A stretch of DNA of 64,000 bases, taken from the NCBI RefSeq assembly GCF_001401805.1, contig NZ_LKDW01000013.1, forward strand, positions 1 through 64,000. Reading direction: 5' to 3'. Source of the stretch: Pseudoalteromonas sp. P1-25 (GTDB lineage: Bacteria > Pseudomonadota > Gammaproteobacteria > Enterobacterales > Alteromonadaceae). The stretch's first letter is position 1; every line of letters begins with the position of its first letter. Under the pieces are notes generated by a model, which saw only the letters and a list, made by a program, of their open reading frames with translations, was not told the origin of the DNA and searched no databases. Both the position numbers and the translations under genes were made by a program. This document shows positions 36,180-46,460 of the stretch, piece by piece.

Positions 36180-36792
36180 CGAATTCATCCGTAGCAAAGT
36201 CTATTTGCTCGGCTATGGCCTGCTTTACGGTGTAGTGTATAGGTGACTCGCTCACATTAACGCTGTGGGTTTCTACGTTGCTTATATCGCTAAAGCCAGA
36301 ATGCCATACGCTCATGCTGTATTGCCCATTAGGGGCAGTTAAATTAACCACACCGTTGTCGTCGGTAATTGCAAAAACGGTGCTATCAACCACCACAATA
36401 TAGCCTAGCATCCAGTCATGAATATTACAGCCAAGTTCAACCACCCCTGTTTGATCAAACGTTATGGGCGCTTTAGGTTGCTCTTTGTAAAGTTTCAACT
36501 CAAAGGTTTTAGCTTTAGAAAACGAATAAACATGGTGCATAATAGAGTCGGCATTAGGAAACTCTACCTTTGCATTTTGCGGAACCACTAACGTATGCGG
36601 CGTAAACTCGCGGTTTTTTTGGCTCATTGCATAGGTTTTACTTGCTTGGTTACTAGCTTCAATGGGCGCTCCGCTTAGCCACACTACCGCATTTGCTAAA
36701 GGCTGATTATTGGCATTTTTTATAGTTATTGTTGTTGCTGCTACGCAAGTACTCATACTTAGCAGTAATATACTGAGTAAGGGTTTTATCAT
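36169..36792 (-). CDS. Periplasmic cupredoxin-like protein
   Basis: The product is about 207 residues, with a signal peptide (cleavage after CVAA, near 19). A cupredoxin-like domain carries candidate copper ligands in HHVYSF (about 103-108) and CNIHDWM (C-x2-H-x2-M), plus a C-terminal carboxypeptidase-regulatory-like beta domain (VNLTAPNGQYSMSVWHSGF). The combination is the so-called methylamine utilisation type of exported protein. A role in copper or electron handling is inferred. The start is uncertain, since neither candidate has a good ribosome site. It overlaps the barrel gene downstream. Confidence 0.78.
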   Translation of the reverse strand: MIKPLLSILLLSMSTCVAATTITIKNANNQPLANAVVWLSGAPIEASNQASKTYAMSQKNREFTPHTLVVPQNAKVEFPNADSIMHHVYSFSKAKTFELKLYKEQPKAPITFDQTGVVELGCNIHDWMLGYIVVVDSTVFAITDDNGVVNLTAPNGQYSMSVWHSGFSDISNVETHSVNVSESPIHYTVKQAIAEQIDFATDEFDDY

Positions 36793-36951
36793 GGGGCTAA
36801 TCGCTATTATCAATTTGTTTACATTATAGACCGATTAAACCGTTAAATTCTTTCTATTTTTTAAAACATTGAATACGTATGTAGACAGTCGTATTAACAA
36901 CTCAGTGCCATTATCCTTAAAGGTCACCACCGACTCATCAAAGGACACACA

Positions 36952-38994
36952 ATGAGAACATCCGCACTTTTACTACTGGCGTTTGCTGGCAATAGCTTTG
37001 CACAAACCGCTGTAGTTGAATCACCTAATTCACAAATAAAAGTGACTATTTCAGATGAAAATAGCACACCCAGCTACGCTATTAGCTTTAAAAACAAACC
37101 CGCTATAAACGCATCGCGCCTGGGTTTTGAATTTAAAACCCAAGCGGCATTTAGCGATGGTTTTAAAATTACCCATGTTAAGCAGCAAAGCGTAAATACC
37201 CAGTGGCAACAACCTTGGGGCGAGCGACAAACGGTTACTGATAAACACAACGAAGTTGCGGTTACGTTTACAAAAAACGAGCCTAATGGGGCAGCCTACA
37301 CAGTGCGCTTTAGAGCTTTTGATAGTGGCGTTGGGTTTAGATACGAAGTGCCAAAACAAGCAGGCTTTGAGCAAACACACATTACCAAAGAGCTCACCGA
37401 GTTTGTCATTAACAATAACAACAATGCCACCGCCTGGTGGATACCCGCCCGCGGTTGGAACCGATACGAATACGTTTACAACACGACCGCATTAAATGAC
37501 GTCCCCCTTGCGCATACGCCGTTCACCTTAAAAACCAATGACGGTACCCATATAAGCATTCATGAAGCAGCCTTAGTTGATTACGCAGGTATGGTGCTTA
37601 ATCAGCGCCGCCCAGGCACTTTTAATGCCGATTTAACACCGTGGTCAGACGGCATTGCTGTTAAAAAGCAAGGGGCGTTTAATACCCCTTGGCGCACCAT
37701 TCAAATTGCCGACAGCGCGGTTGGCTTAGTCAATTCAGACATAATATTAAATTTAAACGAGCCTAATAAACTCGGTGATGTATCGTGGGTAAAACCTGGT
37801 AAATACGTGGGTATTTGGTGGGGCATGCATATAAACACGCAAACCTGGGGCAGCGGCGAAAAGCACGGTGCCACCACACAAACCACCAAATACTACATGG
37901 ACTTTGCCGCAGAATATGGCTTTGATGGCGTACTAGTAGAAGGCTGGAACATAGGTTGGGACGGTGACTGGTTTTTTAATGGCGATGTATTTAGTTTTAC
38001 ACAACCCTACGACGACTTTGATATAGCGGCCCTTACTCAATATGGCAAACAAAAAGGCGTGCAGTTAATTGGCCACCACGAAACATCGGGTAATGTAAGT
38101 AACTATCGCGACCAAATGGACGAGGCCTTTGCCCTTTACGAAAAATCAAATGTAAGCCAAGTTAAAACGGGTTATGTGGCCGACGGCGGTAATATAAAGC
38201 GCATAGACGAAAACGGCATTGCCCGTCATGAGTGGCACGATGGCCAATTTATGGTTAACGAGTACCTGTACAACGTAAAGCTGGCTGCTAAACATAAAAT
38301 TAGTATTAACACCCACGAGCCAATAAAAGACACCGGCCTGCGTCGTACCTACCCAAATTGGATTGCCCGCGAAGGGGCACGCGGCCAAGAGTTTAATGCA
38401 TGGGGCACGCCACCTAACCCACCAGAGCATATTCCTATGCTGGCGTTTACCCGTATGCTGGCAGGGCCTATGGACTTTACCCCAGGTATTTTTGATATGA
38501 GTTTTAATGGCTTAGGCGATAATACAAACCGCCCGCAAACAACGCTTGCCAAGCAGCTTGCACTGTATGTAGTGCTATATAGTCCGATTCAAATGGCCGC
38601 CGACTTACCTAAAAACTATTTAGCTAAGCCTGATGCATTTCAATTTATTCAAGACGTACCCACCGATTGGCAGCAAAGCATTGCGCTTGATGGCGAAGTG
38701 GGCGATTTTATTGTATTTGCCCGTAAAGAGCGCAAACGCGATAAATACTCAGGAAACGACTGGTATTTAGGCGCCGTAACCGATGAAAAAGCCCGTACTA
38801 TTGAGGTAAAACTCGACTTTTTAGAAAAGGGTAAAAAGTTTGAAGCGCAGATATACCAAGACGGTAAAAACGCTGAATGGAAAAACAATCCGTACGATTT
38901 AGATATCGAAAAGCGCATAGTTAGCGCAAACGACAAGCTAACGTTAAAACTAGCAACAAGTGGTGGTACAGCAATCCGCTTTAAAGCACTTTAA
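36952..38994 (+). CDS. Glycoside hydrolase family 97, alpha-glucosidase-like
   Basis: The 680-residue enzyme has a signal peptide (cleavage after SFA, near 17), the N-terminal beta domain, a TIM barrel and a C-terminal domain. Family motifs seen are YYMDFAAEYGFDGVLVEGWNIGW, INTHEPIKDTGLRRTYPNW, REGARGQEFNAWG and FTRMLAGPMDFTPGIFDM. The GH97 glutamates in VEGWN and THEP are present, which favours the inverting SusB-like type, but I cannot settle the mechanism from sequence alone. It would cut alpha-linked glucans in the periplasm. It is a single gene, with no transporter nearby. Confidence 0.93.
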   Translation: MRTSALLLLAFAGNSFAQTAVVESPNSQIKVTISDENSTPSYAISFKNKPAINASRLGFEFKTQAAFSDGFKITHVKQQSVNTQWQQPWGERQTVTDKHNEVAVTFTKNEPNGAAYTVRFRAFDSGVGFRYEVPKQAGFEQTHITKELTEFVINNNNNATAWWIPARGWNRYEYVYNTTALNDVPLAHTPFTLKTNDGTHISIHEAALVDYAGMVLNQRRPGTFNADLTPWSDGIAVKKQGAFNTPWRTIQIADSAVGLVNSDIILNLNEPNKLGDVSWVKPGKYVGIWWGMHINTQTWGSGEKHGATTQTTKYYMDFAAEYGFDGVLVEGWNIGWDGDWFFNGDVFSFTQPYDDFDIAALTQYGKQKGVQLIGHHETSGNVSNYRDQMDEAFALYEKSNVSQVKTGYVADGGNIKRIDENGIARHEWHDGQFMVNEYLYNVKLAAKHKISINTHEPIKDTGLRRTYPNWIAREGARGQEFNAWGTPPNPPEHIPMLAFTRMLAGPMDFTPGIFDMSFNGLGDNTNRPQTTLAKQLALYVVLYSPIQMAADLPKNYLAKPDAFQFIQDVPTDWQQSIALDGEVGDFIVFARKERKRDKYSGNDWYLGAVTDEKARTIEVKLDFLEKGKKFEAQIYQDGKNAEWKNNPYDLDIEKRIVSANDKLTLKLATSGGTAIRFKAL

Positions 38995-39026
38995 GTTTTA
39001 ACGCTATTAAAGTTATTAAAATAGCC

Positions 39027-39054
39027 AACTCTGCACAGCTTACTGTGCAGAGTT
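39027..39054. terminator. Two-way terminator between GH97 gene and envZ
   Basis: A 12-bp perfect stem (AACTCTGCACAG with its complement) and a 4-base loop lie between the convergent genes. T runs follow on the plus strand. The loop holds the envZ stop codon, so the right arm is still coding for envZ. Confidence 0.85.
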
Positions 39055-40356
39055 TTGTATTTTTATCGGTAAATAAATTTGTGCACTTAGGCCACCCTCT
39101 GGGCGGTTTTCAAGCTTAACTTTACCATCGTGCATATCAATAATACGCTTAATAATGGCAAGGCCTAAACCACTACCTTCGCTGCCACGCGCTGCATCTC
39201 CTTGCTTAAAGGGCTCGAACACCGATTCAAGTTCGCTTTCTGGAATGCCTGGCCCGTTATCGTTTACCGCTATCACAACGTATTTTTTGTTTGAATTAAA
39301 GTAGCTTAAAACTTCTATGTCGCCGTCAGAATAACGCAGCGCATTTTCAATCATGTTAGTAATTACACGTTTAATAGCCACACTGCTTAACGGAACAAGT
39401 CCCACGCTAGGGTTACCTTTAAAGGTAATAACACGCTGATGTTTAAGCTCACAATTAACCACTTCAGACACGAGTGCGTTTATATCTTCGCAAACAAGCT
39501 CATCTGTTTTGTGGTGGCGTAAATACTCAATAAATTGATCGATAATGCCGTTCATATCTTCAATATCGTATATGATGCCCTCGCGAAGGTAGTCATCCTC
39601 ATCGCTCATCATTTCGGTTGCAAGACGAATACGAGTTAGCGGGGTACGTAAATCATGAGAAACACCAGCCATGAGTAAACGGCGGTCGTTTTCAAGAGCG
39701 GCAATGCCACGCGACATCTGGTTAAATGCACGGGTCACTTCGATTACTTCACTGGAGCCCTCTTCTTCAAGCTTAGAGCTAAAATCGCCCTTACCTACTT
39801 TCATAGCAGCTTGCTGCAACGCCTTTAATGGCCGGTTCAAGTGCCTCGCAAATAGCCAGCCGCCTAATACACTTAAAAAACCAATACTTGATAAGTAAAA
39901 GGTTAAAAATTCGAGATTGTTTTCTTGATACCCGCTAAGCGGTACTTTTACCCAATACCCCGGCGCTTGCGGCGCTTCTACCCAATAAATCAGTGGGTCG
40001 GTTTGGCTAATGCGCACCCGCGCCGAGCCATTTAATTGCTCAGACATACTACGCGACAGCATCGAGTACTCTCGGGTTTGACCAAGCCCTTGGCGCATTG
40101 CCTCGCGCTGCGTCATCACTTCTATACCAGTAATTTCAAAAAATTTTTCAGATACTTCGTCGTTTATTTCTACGCCATCTTCCCAGTCTATAAACACCGT
40201 TTTAATTTGCTTTGCAAGCATAAGGTTTACTTGCTCTATGGTCGGTTTTACAACGTAAAAGCTTACCGTAACATAGGACACTATTTGGTTAATTAGCAGT
40301 AAAGCGGCCACTAAAAATACAGTTTGTCCAAACGCACTTCGCGGAAAAAATCCCAT
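39040..40356 (-). CDS. envZ: Osmosensor histidine kinase EnvZ
   Basis: The 438-residue inner-membrane kinase has two helices (about 12-35 and 155-175) around a periplasmic part, a HAMP domain (about 175-228), the phospho-acceptor box [13 protein letters not shown] with H234, and an ATPase domain with [18 protein letters not shown] and GSGLGLAI. It follows ompR by 5 bp and faces greB across the promoter region, the same order as E. coli. It controls outer-membrane protein genes through OmpR. Confidence 0.96.
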   Translation of the reverse strand: MGFFPRSAFGQTVFLVAALLLINQIVSYVTVSFYVVKPTIEQVNLMLAKQIKTVFIDWEDGVEINDEVSEKFFEITGIEVMTQREAMRQGLGQTREYSMLSRSMSEQLNGSARVRISQTDPLIYWVEAPQAPGYWVKVPLSGYQENNLEFLTFYLSSIGFLSVLGGWLFARHLNRPLKALQQAAMKVGKGDFSSKLEEEGSSEVIEVTRAFNQMSRGIAALENDRRLLMAGVSHDLRTPLTRIRLATEMMSDEDDYLREGIIYDIEDMNGIIDQFIEYLRHHKTDELVCEDINALVSEVVNCELKHQRVITFKGNPSVGLVPLSSVAIKRVITNMIENALRYSDGDIEVLSYFNSNKKYVVIAVNDNGPGIPESELESVFEPFKQGDAARGSEGSGLGLAIIKRIIDMHDGKVKLENRPEGGLSAQIYLPIKIQNSAQ

Positions 40357-40361
40357 ATAAA

Positions 40362-41081
40362 CTACTTTTCACCGTCAGGAACAAACACATAACCTAAACC
40401 CCAAACCGTTTGAATATAGCGCGGGTTGGCGGCATCTACTTCAATCATGCGGCGAAGTCGCGAAACCTGCACGTCTATACTGCGCTCAAGGGCGCTGTAA
40501 TCCCGCCCTCGAGCAAGGTTCATTAGTTTATCACGGCTCAGTGGCTCGCGCGGGTGCGATACAAGGGCTTTAAGCACGGCAAATTCTCCGCTGGTGAGCG
40601 AAATGGTTTTATCGCCTTCACTCATTTCACGGGTGGCTAAGTTAAGTGTAAATTGGCCAAACACAATAAGGTTTTCTTCTGCTGCGGGTGCGCCCGGCAC
40701 TTCTTTAGCACGGCGACGTAAAATAGCTTTAATGCGAGCCAGTAATTCGCGCGGATTAAACGGTTTAGGGATGTAGTCATCTGCGCCTAGCTCCAAACCA
40801 ATAATACGGTCGACCTCATCGCCTTTTGCTGTCAGCATCACAATAGGAATTTCGTTTTCTTTTTGGCGTAGCCGGCGGCAAATTGATAAGCCATCTTCGC
40901 CTGGTAGCATTAAATCAAGCACCATTAAGTGAAAGTTTTCTCGCTCAATGAGTCTATCCATTTGCTCTGAGTTTGCGGCGGTTCTAACAATAAACCCCTG
41001 CTCTACTAAATAACGCTCTAGTAAGCTGCGCAGGCGCATATCGTCATCAACAACTAATACTTTTGTGGTTTCGTGTCCCAT
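40362..41081 (-). CDS. ompR: Response regulator OmpR
   Basis: The 239-residue protein, the same length as in E. coli, has a receiver domain with D12/D13, phospho-acceptor D56 in [11 protein letters not shown] and K in PKPFNPREL, and a winged-helix domain ending in [17 protein letters not shown]. It is the DNA-binding partner of EnvZ and is likely transcribed from the 185-bp spacer shared with greB. Confidence 0.98.
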   Translation of the reverse strand: MGHETTKVLVVDDDMRLRSLLERYLVEQGFIVRTAANSEQMDRLIERENFHLMVLDLMLPGEDGLSICRRLRQKENEIPIVMLTAKGDEVDRIIGLELGADDYIPKPFNPRELLARIKAILRRRAKEVPGAPAAEENLIVFGQFTLNLATREMSEGDKTISLTSGEFAVLKALVSHPREPLSRDKLMNLARGRDYSALERSIDVQVSRLRRMIEVDAANPRYIQTVWGLGYVFVPDGEK

Positions 41082-41266
41082 TGTTTGTTTCTTATTTTTA
41101 TCTCCAATTAATAGTTAATATAAATGAAAAACTTAATAATCAAAATCTAATTGCGCGCTTAGATTGTTACTGAACATTTCAAAGCTTAATTTAATAAATT
41201 TTACACTCGACAAATTTTAGCAAGTTTAATAACGTGCACAGCATTAGAGTTAATGAATAAAAGCCG

Positions 41267-41740
41267 ATGAAAACAAATTTAATAACCCGCGAAGGTTACA
41301 TACAATTACAGCAAGAGCACGACCATTTATGGAACGTTAAACGCCCTGAAGTCACTAAAATAGTAAGTTGGGCGGCAAGCCTTGGCGATCGCTCAGAAAA
41401 CGCAGATTATCAATACAATAAGCGCTTACTGCGCCAAATTGATCGCCGCGTTCGGTATTTGCGAAAACGCCTACCCGATTTAAAAATTATTGATTACTCA
41501 CCGCAGCAAGACGGTAAAGTATTTTTTGGTGCATGGGTAGAAATAGAAAACGAACAAGGCGAGATAAAAAAATTTAGAATTGTGGGGCCTGATGAAATAT
41601 ACGACCGCAAAGACTACATATCAATTGACTCACCTATGGCGCGCGCCCTAATAAAAAAACAAGTAGATGATGATTTTGAGGTACCTACACCACAAGGTAA
41701 AAAAGAATGGTATGTAAATAGTATTGAATATCAAAAATAA
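41267..41740 (+). CDS. greB: Transcript cleavage factor GreB
   Basis: The 157-residue protein has the N-terminal coiled coil, whose tip carries the acidic residues in LGDRSENADYQYNKR, and the C-terminal FKBP-like domain with RIVGPDEIYDRKDYISIDSPMARALIKK. It rescues backtracked RNA polymerase. The DRSENADYQYNK form and basic loop (RRVRYLRKRL) point to GreB and not GreA. It is divergent from ompR, as in E. coli. Confidence 0.97.
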   Translation: MKTNLITREGYIQLQQEHDHLWNVKRPEVTKIVSWAASLGDRSENADYQYNKRLLRQIDRRVRYLRKRLPDLKIIDYSPQQDGKVFFGAWVEIENEQGEIKKFRIVGPDEIYDRKDYISIDSPMARALIKKQVDDDFEVPTPQGKKEWYVNSIEYQK

Positions 41741-41872
41741 TCCCCCATAACATTATTAATAGGGAATGACATTGATTCAGATCAGCTAAATTTTTTATTG
41801 TGTAATATATCTCATTAGGATATATATTAAGTTCGCAGGTTTATTTTTAACCTGATTTTTAAGGTAATGGCT

Positions 41873-42184
41873 ATGTCAAACTTAGTACAGCGCATATGTA
41901 GTAATGCCGTATTGTTTGCACTTTTAATGAGTGTGAGTTTGACGCTGCACGCCAATACCACCGAAGTAAGTATAGATAACGCCAGTGTATCTAATCATTT
42001 TATCGCTTGTGAATTTCCTGACCAAGCCCCCCCCGACATTGACTTAGATTCTCATGTTAATGCATTTGCTATTAGGTTGTTTCAACCGCTACCTAATGTA
42101 GTTTCATCTTTTTACCAAAGTACAAACCTAAACCGTCCTTTTAGTACGGCATATCAACGTGGTCCACCTAGCTATTTAATTTAA
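41873..42184 (+). CDS. Unrecognised small exported protein
   Basis: The product is about 103 residues. The first 28 form a signal peptide ending LTLHA, leaving a mature part of about 75 residues with one cysteine (FIACEFPDQAPP) and an aromatic, proline-rich end (PFSTAYQRGPPSYLI). I recognise no family. An AAGG site fits this ATG better than the one two codons upstream. The CBS-domain gene follows after 50 bp in the same direction. Confidence 0.65.
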   Translation: MSNLVQRICSNAVLFALLMSVSLTLHANTTEVSIDNASVSNHFIACEFPDQAPPDIDLDSHVNAFAIRLFQPLPNVVSSFYQSTNLNRPFSTAYQRGPPSYLI

Positions 42185-42234
42185 TTCACAATTTTACTTT
42201 TTGATTAAATTTTATAACGAATAAGGTGACTACC

Positions 42235-42816
42235 ATGTCTAACTTTAAAGAATTGCGTACCCAAAATATTTCTAATGCTGTTATTGCAAGCACGTTTGAA
42301 GAGCAACAAGCCGCTATTGATTTAACGTCTCCGGCATTAACCGTAATCAATAACTTTACCCAAAAAACGCCTATTCGCGCTCCATACGACACAACAATTA
42401 ACGATGCGCTTAAACAGGTGTTAGCAGAGCATTCTGACTATGTATTGGTAACTGATGAGGCGCAAAAATTAATTGGTATTGTTTCAAGTGCCGACTTACA
42501 AAGCGCTAAAATTACAGCCATTGCACAGCGGTTAAATACCACTCGCAATGAAGTGAGCCTTCGCTACATTATGACACCTATTAGCCAACTTAGTGGTGTA
42601 AGTATGCAAAGCCTAAGCTATGCAAGTATTGGCGATGCACTGCAAACAATGGAACATCAAGGCAGTATGTTTTTATTAGCAACAACCACTAATAACGAAA
42701 TATGCGGTTTAATTTCGGCGCGTCAAATAGCTAAAACGTTACATATTCCGGTACATATTACCCCTATTGCTCACACGTTTAGTGATGTTTTAGAAAGTGT
42801 AGAGCACCCTCACTAA
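42235..42816 (+). CDS. CBS-domain pair protein
   Basis: The 193-residue soluble protein has two CBS motifs (about 47-105 with DALKQVLAEHSDYVLVTDEAQKLIGIVSSADL, and about 115-180 with IGDALQTMEHQGSMFLLATT and ICGLISARQIAKTL). Such pairs bind adenine nucleotides and regulate a partner. No partner domain is attached. An AAGG site lies 8 bases before the ATG, and a GTG three codons upstream is less likely. It ends at a long terminator stem. Confidence 0.83.
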   Translation: MSNFKELRTQNISNAVIASTFEEQQAAIDLTSPALTVINNFTQKTPIRAPYDTTINDALKQVLAEHSDYVLVTDEAQKLIGIVSSADLQSAKITAIAQRLNTTRNEVSLRYIMTPISQLSGVSMQSLSYASIGDALQTMEHQGSMFLLATTTNNEICGLISARQIAKTLHIPVHITPIAHTFSDVLESVEHPH

Positions 42817-42857
42817 AGCGCGCTTTTTCACTTTGTCAGCTCAGCCAAGCCAACCAT

Positions 42858-42895
42858 CTTAAAGCAAGCAAAATTGCTTGCTTTAAGAGCTTTTT
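42858..42895 (+). terminator. Terminator after the CBS-domain gene
   Basis: A 14-bp perfect inverted repeat (CTTAAAGCAAGCAA with its complement) around 2 bases is followed by AGCTTTTT. It lies about 40 bp after the stop codon. Confidence 0.85.
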
Positions 42896-43027
42896 ATTAC
42901 AACCTGCTGTGATATTATTCAACTAATAAATACCTACCAAACTCATTAAATAGCAACTTTAATAAGCTGGGTATAACAGTACCAGAGGGATTTTCTGGTT
43001 TTATTTTTTGTATTAAAAGGTTTATGC

Positions 43028-45349
43028 ATGAGCGATATCTCTGCACGTTTAGCCACTGAGCTAAATGCACAACAGCAACAAGTTGTTGCTGCTACAAAAT
43101 TACTTGATGAGGGCGCAACGGTTCCTTTTATTGCGCGTTACCGTAAAGAAATTACCGGTGGATTAGACGACACGCAATTACGCCTTTTAGAGCAACGTTT
43201 GTCGTATTTACGCGAGCTTGAAGAGCGCCGCAGCTTTATTTTATCAACCATCGAATCACAAAATAAATTAACGCCAGCGCTAAGTGCCGATATTACCAGC
43301 TCGCAAAGCAAAACTGAGCTTGAAGATTTATACCTTCCTTATAAAGCGAAGCGCCGTACCAAAGGTCAAATAGCTATTGAAGCAGGCCTTGAGCCACTTG
43401 CCGATGCGCTATTTAACGATGCAAACTTAGACCCTGAGCAACACGCACAGCAGTATATTAATGCCGACCAAGGTATTACAGATACCAAAGCAGCCCTTGA
43501 TGGTGCTAAATTTATTTTAATGGAACGCTTTGCAGAAGATGCTAAGTTATTAGCAAAATTTAGAAGCCACATTAGCCAACACGGCGCCATACAAAGCACA
43601 CTTATTGACGGTCAAGAGCAAGCGGGTAGCAAATACCGCGACTACTTTGATCATCAAGAACCTCTTAAAAAGGTCCCTTCGCACCGTGCACTTGCTATGT
43701 TACGCGCACGAAACGAGGGTATTTTACAGCTAAGTGTTAACCCAGAACCAAGCAGCGAAAATGCAGCCCAGCTATGCGCACAAATGATTGCTGATCACTA
43801 CCGCTTAGACGTGAAATATAAAGCAGCTAGCGCATGGTTGTTAAGCGTTGTGCAATGGGCTTGGAAAATAAAGCTTGGCCTACACTTAGAAAATGAATTT
43901 TTAGCAGCCATGCGAGAAAAAGCCGAAACCGGCGCTATAGATGTATTTGCTAAAAACTTAAAAGACTTACTTATGGCCGCGCCTGCTGGGCCACGAACCA
44001 CGCTTGGCCTCGATCCTGGGTTACGTACTGGCTGTAAAATTGCCGTAGTTGATGGCACAGGTAAATTGCTTACAACGCAAACTATTTTCCCCCACGCGCC
44101 ACAAAATCACTGGGAAAAATCGTTGCGTACATTAGAGCAATTATGTCGCCAGCATAAAGTAGAGCTTATTGCGATTGGTAACGGAACCGCATCACGCGAG
44201 TCTGACAAGCTAGTAGGCGAACTTATTAAGGCTAATGCTGAGCTTAAATTAAATAAAATTATGGTAAGCGAAGCCGGTGCATCTGTTTATTCTGCGTCTG
44301 AATTTGCAGCGAATGAATTTCCTGATTTAGATGTGTCTTTACGTGGCGCGGTATCTATTGCGCGTCGCCTGCAAGATCCACTTGCCGAGCTTGTTAAAAT
44401 TGAGCCAAAATCAATTGGTGTAGGCCAATACCAGCACGATGTATCGCAAAGCCAATTGGGTCAAACACTGACCGCAGTGGTAGAAGACTGTGTAAACTCT
44501 GTGGGTGTTGATTTAAATATGGCGTCGGTGCCGCTCCTTACTCGCGTGTCGGGGTTAAATAAAACCTTAGCGCAAAATATAGTAAATTACCGCGACACTA
44601 ACGGCACGTTTACTAAACGTAGCGAACTTAAAAAAGTTGAGCGTTTAGGACCAAAAGCGTTTGAGCAAGCTGCAGGCTTTTTGCGAATTAATAACGGGAA
44701 AGATCCACTTGATAACTCATCTGTTCACCCTGAGGCTTATCCTGTTGTTAAACTTATTTGTGAGCGTAACAACCTTGATGTAAATAGCTTAATTGGCAAC
44801 AGCGAGTTTTTAAATAAACTGGTTGCTAATGACTACACCGACGAGAAGTTTGGCTTACCTACTGTAACCGACATCATTAAAGAGCTAGATAAACCTGGGC
44901 GCGATCCTCGTCCTGAGTTTAAAACTGCTGAATTTAAAGCCGGCGTAGAAAAAATCACAGACTTAAAACCTGGAATGATTTTGGAAGGTGTGGTTTCTAA
45001 TGTAGCTAACTTTGGTGCGTTTGTTGATGTAGGTGTACACCAAGATGGTCTAGTGCATATTTCGGCAATTACTAATAAGTTTATCTCTGATCCTCGCGAA
45101 GTAGTAAAAGCCGGTGACATTGTAAAAGTAAAAGTGGTTGAGGTAGATGCCCCACGTAAGCGTATTAGCTTTACTATGCGCTTAGATGATGAAATAGACA
45201 CAAGCAATAAACCCGCTGCTGCGCCGCAAAAGCAACGCAGTAACCAAGGCCAGCAACCGCGTGCAGCAAAACCAAAGCGCGATAACGGTAACGCCATGAT
45301 GGGTAATGCCTTTGCCGATGCATTTGCTAATGCAAAAGTAAAAAAATAA
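43028..45349 (+). CDS. tex: Tex family RNA-binding transcription accessory protein
   Basis: The 773-residue protein, the same length as E. coli YhgF/Tex, has the N-terminal helical part with [20 protein letters not shown], the YqgF-like domain ([20 protein letters not shown]), helix-hairpin-helix motifs ([19 protein letters not shown]) and a C-terminal S1 domain ([23 protein letters not shown]). It is an essential or global expression factor in some bacteria. The tail is basic and glutamine-rich. Its TAA stop is shared with the left end of a dispersed element. Confidence 0.97.
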   Translation: MSDISARLATELNAQQQQVVAATKLLDEGATVPFIARYRKEITGGLDDTQLRLLEQRLSYLRELEERRSFILSTIESQNKLTPALSADITSSQSKTELEDLYLPYKAKRRTKGQIAIEAGLEPLADALFNDANLDPEQHAQQYINADQGITDTKAALDGAKFILMERFAEDAKLLAKFRSHISQHGAIQSTLIDGQEQAGSKYRDYFDHQEPLKKVPSHRALAMLRARNEGILQLSVNPEPSSENAAQLCAQMIADHYRLDVKYKAASAWLLSVVQWAWKIKLGLHLENEFLAAMREKAETGAIDVFAKNLKDLLMAAPAGPRTTLGLDPGLRTGCKIAVVDGTGKLLTTQTIFPHAPQNHWEKSLRTLEQLCRQHKVELIAIGNGTASRESDKLVGELIKANAELKLNKIMVSEAGASVYSASEFAANEFPDLDVSLRGAVSIARRLQDPLAELVKIEPKSIGVGQYQHDVSQSQLGQTLTAVVEDCVNSVGVDLNMASVPLLTRVSGLNKTLAQNIVNYRDTNGTFTKRSELKKVERLGPKAFEQAAGFLRINNGKDPLDNSSVHPEAYPVVKLICERNNLDVNSLIGNSEFLNKLVANDYTDEKFGLPTVTDIIKELDKPGRDPRPEFKTAEFKAGVEKITDLKPGMILEGVVSNVANFGAFVDVGVHQDGLVHISAITNKFISDPREVVKAGDIVKVKVVEVDAPRKRISFTMRLDDEIDTSNKPAAAPQKQRSNQGQQPRAAKPKRDNGNAMMGNAFADAFANAKVKK

Positions 45350-45509
45350 TACCAATCCGTATAATTAAGTGATTTATTTTAGGGTGGATAAACATGTTGA
45401 TAGCAAAGCAAAAAATTCGCTATTTAGTTGTTCTAAATGAGAATTTTTTAACGCAGATAGCGACACGTTTAGCCCCTGAAAATGATTAAATATTAATGCG
45501 GATTTGTAT
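45349..45509. repeat. Dispersed element with ATACCAATCC inverted ends, 161 bp
   Basis: ATACCAATCCGT at the left and GCGGATTTGTAT at the right are the inverted ends, with two mismatches. The inside carries TTCGCTATTTAGTTGTTC, TTTTTTAACGCAGATAGCGA, CACGTTTAG and ATGATTAAATATTAATG, colinear with the element at 24.5 kb. About 60 extra bases lie at the left end, including AATTAAGTG, which the 27.6-kb palindrome also has. The tex stop codon TAA shares its last base with the left end. Confidence 0.85.
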
Positions 45510-45548
45510 AATCCCCTTTTGCTATAAGAGGTGATGTCTTCTTAAACT

Positions 45549-45575
45549 AAAAAGCCGCTCATTGAGCGGCTTTTT
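45549..45575. terminator. Two-way terminator between tex and the protease-like gene
   Basis: A 12-bp stem (AAAAAGCCGCTC with GAGCGGCTTTTT) and a 3-base loop give T runs on both strands. It lies between convergent genes, 20 bp from the stop of the minus-strand gene. Confidence 0.92.
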
Positions 45576-45594
45576 TAATTATGCTTAACTAGTT

Positions 45595-46455
45595 TTAACC
45601 AAACGCAGAAAAACCACTCTCGTTTTGTGGCGAGCTAGTCATTTGATAAAAATTAGCAATACGGCCAGCTCGAGCGTCTACTTCAGGATCGCGTGATTGC
45701 TCTGTATTTGTATCGCTTTGAGACTCAGCGGTGCTGGTTTCGTTTATTGATAACGCACTTTGTGGCTCTTGTGCTCGCGCTTCATCGTCAGCAGGGGCTG
45801 ATAACTCAGCTTGTGCTGCGGCCATTTTTTGGGTTGCATCAGCCGCGATTGCCCTGTCGGCACTTGATGGCTCTGCTGGGGCAAGTGCGGCTGCACGTAC
45901 CGTTTGCATTTTCTCTATAGTGGCTTGCGGATCGTCGGGGATTACAGATACATCAATTTGTACCTCACCGCCTACCGCGTAATTAGTGCCATCTGGTCCA
46001 CGTTGGTATTCATAGCTTGGCGAGCCTGCATACTGCCCACCCACCGATGCATGAGCTTGCTCATGCACACGCACTTCAGTGTCGCGCGCTTTAAGCTCTT
46101 TAATTTGCTGCTGTTCTATTTCAAGCTGTTGCTGCTCTTGTTCTTCCTCGGAGGTGTCTGCGCTTGCTTGTTGATTTTGTTGCTGTTCGTTATTTGAATC
46201 TTCGCTGCCTTGCTGACGCTGCTCAACAGTTTGCTCATCACTCAGCTTACCGGTTGCATCGTACGTGGCGGGGTCTGCACTTGTTGGCAGCTTTGCTTTA
46301 TCAGCATCACTTTGCGCTTTGGTTTCTGTGTTACTGGCACTATTAGGGGCAGGGGCAGGAATAACGTCGCGCAGTTGGTTGTCACGCCGAGCGGTTTCCG
46401 TATAAACATTGGCGGTGTTTATATTGATAGACGGAAATGGCGTGACAATATTCAT
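45595..46455 (-). CDS. SprA-related / CJM1_0395-type putative metalloprotease
   Basis: The 286-residue protein has a long, low-complexity N-terminal half rich in Q, E and S (about 85-130) and a conserved block with VHEQAHASVGGQYAGSPSYEYQRGPDG followed by YAVGGEVQID, the SprA-related signature. HEQAH has the form of a zinc HExxH motif, but no third ligand is clear and catalysis is unproven. There is no signal peptide. Proteins of this group are often encoded near flagellar genes. The upstream gene, 5 bp away, codes for a flagellar-rod-like peptide. Confidence 0.8.
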   Translation of the reverse strand: MNIVTPFPSININTANVYTETARRDNQLRDVIPAPAPNSASNTETKAQSDADKAKLPTSADPATYDATGKLSDEQTVEQRQQGSEDSNNEQQQNQQASADTSEEEQEQQQLEIEQQQIKELKARDTEVRVHEQAHASVGGQYAGSPSYEYQRGPDGTNYAVGGEVQIDVSVIPDDPQATIEKMQTVRAAALAPAEPSSADRAIAADATQKMAAAQAELSAPADDEARAQEPQSALSINETSTAESQSDTNTEQSRDPEVDARAGRIANFYQMTSSPQNESGFSAFG

Positions 46456-46460
46456 AACGT

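Noticed and set aside
45595-46455. Calling the HEQAH protein a proven zinc protease
   Set aside because: Only the HExxH-like motif is seen. No clear third ligand or signal peptide exists, so I keep it as putative.
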